Shown: piece by piece, positions 34,947-39,449 of the stretch
Layout of the letters: each line of letters begins with the position of its first letter
Numbering within the stretch: the stretch's first letter is position 1
DNA from: an uncultured Flavobacteriaceae bacterium
Lineage (GTDB): Bacteria > Bacteroidota > Bacteroidia > Flavobacteriales > Flavobacteriaceae
Direction: 5' to 3'
Length of the DNA stretch: 39,449 bases
Assembly: GCA_913030895.1 (NCBI GenBank)
Contig: CAJWGK010000010.1
Location: 1-39,449 of the forward strand
Notes under the pieces: model-generated
Databases searched by the model: none
Seen by the model: the letters and a program-made list of their open reading frames with translations, nothing else
What the model was told of the DNA's origin: nothing
Position numbers and translations under genes: made by a program

Positions 34947-35477
34947 TTATTGTCCTACGACTACTTTGGGGTATCTGATAATTTTTTCTCCCAGTTGATA
35001 ACCTTTTTCTATTACATCAATTACCTTTCCCTTCTGAGCTTGATCCTCAACAGGAATTTGGGTAATTGCCTCGTGAATTTCAGCATCAAATGTAGCCCCT
35101 TGTTGGGTCTCAATTTCTACTAAACCATTACTTTTTAAAACATCACTAAACTTATTTTTAATCAAAATAAATCCTTCAATATCTTTTTTACCGTCATCTT
35201 GAGCGTTTAGAGAAACGGCACGATCAAAGTCGTCCAAAACTGGCAAAAGTGAACTGATTACCTCTTGTCCAGCGGTTTTAAATAAGTCAATGCGCTCCCT
35301 AGATGTTCTTTTTTTAAAATTTTCAAACTCCGCAAACAGTCTCAAATACTTATCTTTTTCAAGCTCCAAAGTTTCTTTCAACTCATCGACCAATTTGGAC
35401 TGATCGACTTTGGCTGTTTTTTTACTATCAATGGGTTTCTTTTTGGGAGGATTTGATTTAGCTTGCTTTTTTGCCAT
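34947..35477 (-). CDS. grpE: Nucleotide exchange factor GrpE
   Basis: GrpE releases ADP from DnaK. The 176-residue protein has a basic Lys/Pro-rich N-terminus (1-30), a long helix with [20 protein letters not shown], a four-helix segment, and a C-terminal beta domain with [19 protein letters not shown], the family signature. It leads the grpE-dnaJ pair and has a promoter at 35500-35532. dnaK is not in the window. Confidence 0.96.
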   Translation of the reverse strand: MAKKQAKSNPPKKKPIDSKKTAKVDQSKLVDELKETLELEKDKYLRLFAEFENFKKRTSRERIDLFKTAGQEVISSLLPVLDDFDRAVSLNAQDDGKKDIEGFILIKNKFSDVLKSNGLVEIETQQGATFDAEIHEAITQIPVEDQAQKGKVIDVIEKGYQLGEKIIRYPKVVVGQ

Positions 35478-35494
35478 TGTTTTTTTAATGTAGT

Positions 35495-35515
35495 TTTGGC
35501 AAAATTACTGCCAAA
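35495..35515. promoter_or_regulatory. Dyad over the grpE-dnaJ -7 element
   Basis: TTTGGCA-N7-TGCCAAA is a perfect seven-base dyad (35495-35501 and 35509-35515) that spans the TAATTTTG -7 box at 35500-35507. Its position suits an operator. It is not the CIRCE element. Which regulator would bind it is unknown. Confidence 0.45.
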
Positions 35516-35532
35516 TCATGGATTTTGTCAAA
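35500..35532 (-). promoter_or_regulatory. Promoter of the grpE-dnaJ operon
   Basis: Read leftward: TTTG (35532-35529), a 21-base spacer and TAATTTTG (35507-35500), matching both Bacteroidota promoter elements. Transcription should start near 35493, about 16 bases before the grpE ATG. Confidence 0.6.
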
Positions 35533-35538
35533 ATGTCA

Positions 35539-36453
35539 TCATTTTTTATTGTAAATCTGGCTTAAGGCAGACGCAATGGTCGCAAATTCGAAAGTAAATC
35601 CTTTTTTCACGATCAAATTAGAACTTACATTTTGATTTCCTAAAACTAAAATTGAACGCTTACCCAAAAATATTTTAATAAGAAATGAAGGGATATTTGG
35701 TAAAAAAACTGGTCGACCAAGTGCCCTTCCTAATTCTTCAATGAGGGTTCGCTGGGAGACAGGGTTTGGGGAAACGGCATTGTAAATACCTTTCCAGCTA
35801 TTCTTAGCTGAAATAAGTAATAATCGGGTCAAGTCTGATAAGTGTATCCAACTTTGCCATTGTTTTCCTGTGCCAAAAGCAGCTCCTGCCATAAGTTTAA
35901 CCGGTAAGGCTAGTTTTGTCAATAATCCACCATGACCAGCTAAAACTAAACCTATTCTAAAAATTGAAAAATTGGTCGCTAAGTAAGAAAGTTTTTGGGA
36001 CTCCTTTTCCCATGCGATCACAATTTCTTGAAGGAAATTATCCTGCACAATTTCACTATCCTCAGAGAAAATTTGTTCATCGCTGTTGGAGTAAATTCCA
36101 ATAGCAGACGCGCAAATTATATTTTTAACTTTACCATTACCGCTTTCCTCTATGGCTTTTTTCAGTAATTTGGTTGTGACTAACCTACTATCAAAAATTT
36201 CTCTTTTATTTTTAGAAGTCCATGGTTTTGATATACTAGCACCTGCTAAATGAATGATTGTATCTACGCCAACCAAACACTTTAAATCTATTTCTTGGTT
36301 TTTGGGATGCCAATAAAAACCTTTTGCTCCTGATATGATATTAAGCTTATTTTTTTGTGTAGTTAAGTAATGGACCTCCATGTTGTTTTTGAGTGCCTGC
36401 TCAACAACACTTGAACCAATCAAACCAGTAGCTCCGGTGACCAATAATTTCAT
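35539..36453 (-). CDS. TIGR01777-type NAD-dependent epimerase
   Basis: A 304-residue extended short-chain dehydrogenase. The N-terminal dinucleotide loop is GATGLIGSS (7-15), with LAGASISKPWT and SAIGIYSN later; the usual Tyr-x3-Lys pair is atypical, as in this family (YfcH-like). The C-terminal half carries WIHLSDL and YNAVSPNPV. The substrate is unknown. It lies 23 bases downstream of mnmD, in the same direction. Confidence 0.92.
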   Translation of the reverse strand: MKLLVTGATGLIGSSVVEQALKNNMEVHYLTTQKNKLNIISGAKGFYWHPKNQEIDLKCLVGVDTIIHLAGASISKPWTSKNKREIFDSRLVTTKLLKKAIEESGNGKVKNIICASAIGIYSNSDEQIFSEDSEIVQDNFLQEIVIAWEKESQKLSYLATNFSIFRIGLVLAGHGGLLTKLALPVKLMAGAAFGTGKQWQSWIHLSDLTRLLLISAKNSWKGIYNAVSPNPVSQRTLIEELGRALGRPVFLPNIPSFLIKIFLGKRSILVLGNQNVSSNLIVKKGFTFEFATIASALSQIYNKK

Positions 36454-36476
36454 TTAATTTTTTTTTCAAAAATACA

Positions 36477-37154
36477 TTAAACCGTTTTGACCGCTCTCAA
36501 TATTTCGCGTTTTCCTGGCGGACCGGTTAATCTTTCCACGTCAAATCCTATTGAATCTAAGATTCTTCTTACAGAACCTTTGGCACAATAACTAACCCAA
36601 ACCCCACCTGGTTTGAGCATTTGATAGCAAATTTGAAGAGCATCTTCTTGCCACATTTTTGGTTGTGCATGATATCCAAAAGCATCGTAAAAGAGTACAT
36701 CATATTTTTTTTCAAGTGTTGAATCAAAAAAATCCCCCTTGCTTTTGTGAAAGCTAAAATAATCAGTAAAAAGATTTTTATCCCAATCCGATGAATGCAA
36801 CCAATCAAATAAATGATATAACTCAGTGTGAGGTAAGCTATTTTTCATTCCCAATGACTGAATTTCTTGAATAGACAAAGGGTACTTTTCGATGGTGTTA
36901 TAGTTAAGTCTGATATGATTTTTTTTACAATAACAATAGGTTAAATAGGCATTAAGTCCCGTTCCCATTCCCATTTCAAAAATATCAACCTTATTTTTTT
37001 TATTATTTTCTATCCAATAATCCAGGCCTTTTTCAATATATACATATGCCGACTCAGTAAGGGCTCCATGTCTGGAGTGATAAGTTTCCTTGAGCTCCTC
37101 TATCATCAGAGAAGGAGATCCATCGGCTGTTTTAAAAATCTTTTTTCGCATCAT
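36477..37154 (-). CDS. mnmD: tRNA 5-methylaminomethyl-2-thiouridine methyltransferase MnmD
   Basis: This SAM-dependent enzyme makes the last methylation of mnm5s2U34 in tRNAs for Lys, Glu and Gln. It corresponds to the N-terminal methyltransferase half of E. coli MnmC, here as a stand-alone 225-residue protein. The N-terminus has DGSPSL, and ESAYVYIEKGLDYW; the SAM loop is FEMGMGTGLNAYL, and DVLFYDAFGYHAQPKMW carries the catalytic Asp region. A C-terminal oxidase domain is absent. Confidence 0.9.
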   Translation of the reverse strand: MMRKKIFKTADGSPSLMIEELKETYHSRHGALTESAYVYIEKGLDYWIENNKKNKVDIFEMGMGTGLNAYLTYCYCKKNHIRLNYNTIEKYPLSIQEIQSLGMKNSLPHTELYHLFDWLHSSDWDKNLFTDYFSFHKSKGDFFDSTLEKKYDVLFYDAFGYHAQPKMWQEDALQICYQMLKPGGVWVSYCAKGSVRRILDSIGFDVERLTGPPGKREILRAVKTV

Positions 37155-37171
37155 CTTGAAAAACTTACTTT

Positions 37172-37179
37172 CAAAAATA
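37172..37179 (-). promoter_or_regulatory. Candidate -7 element for mnmD
   Basis: TATTTTTG on the minus strand matches TAnnTTTG and lies 18 bases before the mnmD ATG. No -33 element was recognised. Confidence 0.4.
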
Positions 37180-37217
37180 ATTTTATTTATCCATTAATGT
37201 AGGGGATATGAGCTGTC

Positions 37218-37242
37218 AAGTCTAGATAAAATATTTAGACTT
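37218..37242. repeat. Dyad between mnmD and ilvE
   Basis: AAGTCTA (37218-37224) and TAGACTT (37236-37242) are perfect inverted repeats separated by 11 bases, with ATA/TAT pairing inside. The dyad lies between the divergent mnmD and ilvE promoters. It could be an operator or a weak hairpin; no long U tract follows on either strand. The rest of 37155-37318 holds only the two promoters. Confidence 0.4.
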
Positions 37243-37263
37243 TTACGCAAAAAAGCCAAAACA

Positions 37264-37296
37264 TTGGAAATTTTTAAATCTAAAAAGGTAATTTTG
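37264..37296 (+). promoter_or_regulatory. Promoter of ilvE
   Basis: TTG (37264-37266), a 22-base spacer and TAATTTTG (37289-37296) fit the Bacteroidota promoter pattern. The start codon at 37319 is 22 bases beyond the -7 box. Confidence 0.5.
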
Positions 37297-37318
37297 AGAA
37301 ATCATTCTTGATAAAAAC

Positions 37319-38365
37319 ATGAAGGTTGAAAAAGTCATAATGTCAAAACTACCGAACGTCGATTTGGAAAACCTTTCCTTTGGAACAGTTTTTACTGATC
37401 ATATGTTTGTTTGTAAATATAAGGACAATGCTTGGCAAGAACCTCAAATTACCCCCTACCAACCCATTTCTTTTGAGCCTTCGACCAGTGTCTTCCATTA
37501 TGGTCAGGCAGTGTTTGAAGGAATGAAAGCTTACAAGGACAGCCAAAATAAAGTATGGCTTTTTCGCCCAGAAGAAAATTTTAATAGAATTAATAGGTCT
37601 TCTGAAAGGCTTCAAATTCCCAAATTTCCGAAAGATTATTTTTTTAATGGATTGAACGAATTACTAAAAATTGACGCTGATTGGATTCAACCCGGCATTG
37701 GAAATTCATTGTATGTTCGTCCATTTGTATTTGCAAGTCAAGCAGGAGTTCAGGCTTCTCCAGCTAAAGAATACACCTTCCTAATCATTTGTTGTCCTGT
37801 AAAATCCTACTACGGTGGGGAAGTTAATATTTTAATCGAAGAAAATTTTAGTCGTGCCGCTGACGGTGGTGTTGGTTTCGCAAAAGCAGCTGGAAATTAC
37901 GCTGCTCAGTTTTATCCCACGGCATTAGCCCAACAAAAAGGCTATCAGCAAATTATTTGGACCGATGCCAAATCCCACGATTATCTCGAGGAAGCAGGTA
38001 CCATGAACATCTTCTTTAGAATTAATGATAAACTACTGACCGCACCCACCAATGACCGAATCTTGGACGGTATTACCCGAAAAAGTATAATTGAGATTGC
38101 TGGCGACATGGGTATTGATGTTGAAGTTAGACCCATTAAAGTATCTGAAATTATTGAGGCTGCGCAAAATAATACACTCAAAGAAATGTTTGGAAGTGGA
38201 ACTGCTGTTGTGGTGAGTCCCATTAAGAGTTTTGGTTACCGGGAAAATAATTTTAAACTTCCTGAGATCGAAAAACCTATTGCCACATCACTAAAGGAAA
38301 AAATCACTGCTATTCAATACAACTTAAGTGATGATCCATATGGATGGAGACATTCTGTAGTTTAA
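37319..38365 (+). CDS. ilvE: Branched-chain amino acid aminotransferase
   Basis: A PLP enzyme of 348 residues catalysing the last step of Leu, Ile and Val synthesis. It fits the larger class, as in eukaryotic BCAT: SVFHYGQAVFEGMKAYK at about 60-75, R-P-E-N-x-N-R (RPEENFNRIN), the PLP lysine K189 in GFAKAAGNYAAQFYP, and EEAGTMNIFF followed by LDGITRKSI. An alternative ATG at 37340 would cut seven residues. The stop overlaps the convergent MazG-like gene by four bases. Confidence 0.95.
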   Translation: MKVEKVIMSKLPNVDLENLSFGTVFTDHMFVCKYKDNAWQEPQITPYQPISFEPSTSVFHYGQAVFEGMKAYKDSQNKVWLFRPEENFNRINRSSERLQIPKFPKDYFFNGLNELLKIDADWIQPGIGNSLYVRPFVFASQAGVQASPAKEYTFLIICCPVKSYYGGEVNILIEENFSRAADGGVGFAKAAGNYAAQFYPTALAQQKGYQQIIWTDAKSHDYLEEAGTMNIFFRINDKLLTAPTNDRILDGITRKSIIEIAGDMGIDVEVRPIKVSEIIEAAQNNTLKEMFGSGTAVVVSPIKSFGYRENNFKLPEIEKPIATSLKEKITAIQYNLSDDPYGWRHSVV

Positions 38366-38757
38366 TCTTTTTCTAAAATAGATTTGATATCAGGTTTAAA
38401 GTAATTCGGACCTTTTAATACTTTTCCATCTGCTCTGTAAATTGGATTACCATCTGCTCCTAGTTTACTCATATTACTGCGTTGTATTTCATTGAATACC
38501 TCAGTGATTTTATGTTGCATTCCATGAGATAAAATAGTGCCACACAAAATATATAGCATATCACCCAAAGCATCAGCAACCTCAATAATGTCTTTGTTTT
38601 GAGCTGCTTCCAAATACTCTTCATTTTCCTCTTTCATTAAATTGTATCTGAGCATTACGGTTTCTTCAGGGATTTGAATTGTCGGAGAATTTTTTGATTC
38701 TATTCCAAATGAATCGTGAAATTCTGCAACGGCATCGAGTTCTTTACTTATCATCAA
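38362..38757 (-). CDS. MazG-like nucleotide pyrophosphohydrolase
   Basis: A 131-residue all-helical protein with the MazG/HisE-type pattern: LMKEENEEYLEA, then IIEVADALGDMLYILCGT, which supplies the E-x2-E and E-x2-D Mg ligands. Such proteins hydrolyse NTPs or dNTPs (or related phosphates) to the monophosphate, likely a clean-up role. The C-terminus with NMSKLGADGNPIYRADGKV is typical of the phosphoribosyl-ATP-pyrophosphohydrolase-like subgroup. The stop overlaps ilvE by four bases. Confidence 0.88.
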   Translation of the reverse strand: MMISKELDAVAEFHDSFGIESKNSPTIQIPEETVMLRYNLMKEENEEYLEAAQNKDIIEVADALGDMLYILCGTILSHGMQHKITEVFNEIQRSNMSKLGADGNPIYRADGKVLKGPNYFKPDIKSILEKD

Positions 38758-38817
38758 TAATATGTATTAAGGTTTAAAAGGTGATTGATATTTTTCTAAT
38801 TTAGACAAAAATTAATA

Positions 38818-39009
38818 ATGTTCAGTCAGGGACAACTATTGTTTGCTGTTTTCTTCGTATTAGCTTTTATCAGCATAATGGTATTTTCCTATAGAAAAGA
38901 TATTAGAAGTCATAAAGTACATTATAAGGGAAGTCTTAAAATCCTCTTAGTATTTGTTATGTCTTTGATAGGTCTGTTTTTGATTAAGTACTTTACTCAA
39001 AACGCATAA
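38818..39009 (+). CDS. Small two-helix membrane protein, function unknown
   Basis: A 63-residue protein with hydrophobic helices at about 6-24 and 41-59, joined by a basic loop (YRKDIRSHKVHYKG). It starts 60 bases after the divergent MazG-like gene and ends nine bases before fluC, so the two are probably co-transcribed. I do not recognise a function. The good ORF, its spacing and the hydrophobic pattern support a real gene. Confidence 0.7.
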   Translation: MFSQGQLLFAVFFVLAFISIMVFSYRKDIRSHKVHYKGSLKILLVFVMSLIGLFLIKYFTQNA

Positions 39010-39018
39010 TGTTATAAT

Positions 39019-39396
39019 ATGAAACAATTAATCTTCGTTTTTTTGGGGGGTGGTTTGGGTACTGTTTTAAGGTTCTTGATTTCCAAAATGATTCCCTATC
39101 ATGGCAATGGCTTTCCTTGGAATACTTTTTATGCAAATTTAACTGGATGTTTTATCATCGGTATTATCTCTGGATACTTGATAAGAACCCAAACTGGTAA
39201 TCAATCAGATATCATTTTGTTTGCTACCGTTGGTATTTGTGGCGGGTTCACAACCTTTTCAACCTTTGCTTCGGAAAATTTAAATTTCCTCAAATCAGGT
39301 GATTACACCACTTTTACAGTTTATACATTTTCAAGCATCATTTTTGGTATTTTTATGGTCTACGCTGGAATACTATTAGATAAACATCTTCCCTAG
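39019..39396 (+). CDS. fluC: Fluoride ion channel FluC (CrcB)
   Basis: A 125-residue membrane protein with four hydrophobic helices, the normal size for a Fluc subunit, which works as an antiparallel dimer exporting fluoride. GGGLGTVLRFLIS opens the protein, N-L-T-G-C-F in the second helix carries the conserved Asn, and GICGGFTTFSTF provides the central Na+ site and the polar track. No fluoride riboswitch is evident upstream. The bases after it, 39397-39449, show no feature I can name. Confidence 0.95.
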   Translation: MKQLIFVFLGGGLGTVLRFLISKMIPYHGNGFPWNTFYANLTGCFIIGIISGYLIRTQTGNQSDIILFATVGICGGFTTFSTFASENLNFLKSGDYTTFTVYTFSSIIFGIFMVYAGILLDKHLP

Positions 39397-39449
39397 TTTT
39401 TTTGAATATTTCTTAAATTTTATATGATTAAATTATAATACCCCTATGA

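Noticed and set aside
35478-35538. CIRCE element for HrcA before grpE
   Set aside because: The TTAGCACTC-N9-GAGTGCTAA pattern is absent; the dyad seen there is a different sequence.
38758-39018. Fluoride (crcB) riboswitch upstream of fluC
   Set aside because: I looked for the conserved riboswitch core before the small membrane gene and before fluC and did not see it.
1-39449. Mobile elements, prophage, CRISPR, toxin-antitoxin or defence genes
   Set aside because: No transposase, integrase, terminal repeats, spaced direct repeats or known defence domains were recognised; gene content is core metabolism and envelope.

Overview
This is a housekeeping stretch of a Bacteroidota chromosome, most likely a (probably marine) member of the Flavobacteriaceae. 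The evidence is: the 16S rRNA 5' end at the left edge has a flavobacterial sequence; promoters fit the Bacteroidota pattern TTTG-N(17-23)-TAnnTTTG rather than the E. coli -35/-10 pattern; several proteins are phylum-typical (long NusB, ~1120-residue SecA, DUF4294, DUF3276/PUR, DUF2795); and KdsD, LptB, Lnt and TatC point to a diderm cell. The DNA is AT-rich and tightly packed. No gene-free stretch exceeds about 280 bases, the longest being the rRNA leader at 56-332.

Layout. 1-332: start of an rRNA operon running leftward, with its leader and promoter. 333-2551: DUF4294 protein, M42 aminopeptidase, small ABM-like protein. 2646-5490: leftward group nusB, DUF1573 lipoprotein, yajC, pyrD. 5563-8480: rightward ABC exporter, PUR-like nucleic-acid-binding protein, thioredoxin-like protein. 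8473-11658: leftward cyclophilin-FKBP fusion and recQ. 11687-16556: rightward envelope operon kdsD, tatC, lptB, GNAT, glmS. 16596-17345: leftward pssA. 17432-20056: rightward lnt, cobalamin adenosyltransferase and DUF2795 protein, ending in a terminator. 20133-28078: rightward secA, a membrane fatty-acid-hydroxylase-family protein, a GT4 glycosyltransferase, a sulfatase lipoprotein and msrA. 28083-33684: leftward operon mscS, sigma-54-type response regulator, M28 peptidase, MATE exporter, 77-residue protein, PAP2 phosphatase. 33712-37154: leftward mnmD and a TIGR01777 epimerase, then the grpE-dnaJ operon ending in two tandem terminators. 37264-39396: rightward ilvE, leftward MazG-like pyrophosphohydrolase, then rightward 63-residue membrane protein and fluC.

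How they work together. The dominant theme is envelope building and export. KdsD and GlmS feed LPS and peptidoglycan precursors, LptB powers LPS transport, PssA makes phospholipid, and Lnt finishes lipoproteins. SecA/YajC and TatC carry the two export routes, and PAP2 probably recycles a lipid phosphate. Around this sit protein folding (GrpE, DnaJ, PPIase), repair (RecQ), RNA (NusB, MnmD) and basic metabolism (PyrD, IlvE).

I found no mobile element, CRISPR array, prophage, tRNA or defence island, and no cluster I can honestly call a new system. The best leads are regulatory and variant-protein details: a dyad over the grpE-dnaJ -7 box, an 11-bp inverted repeat between the divergent nusB and ABC-exporter promoters, a DnaJ that keeps only two of four zinc motifs, a sigma-54-type regulator with GAFTSA and no DNA-binding domain, a SecA with an alternative C-tail, and an ABC exporter with Asp in the catalytic Glu position. 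All family assignments come from reading motifs; no database search was run.
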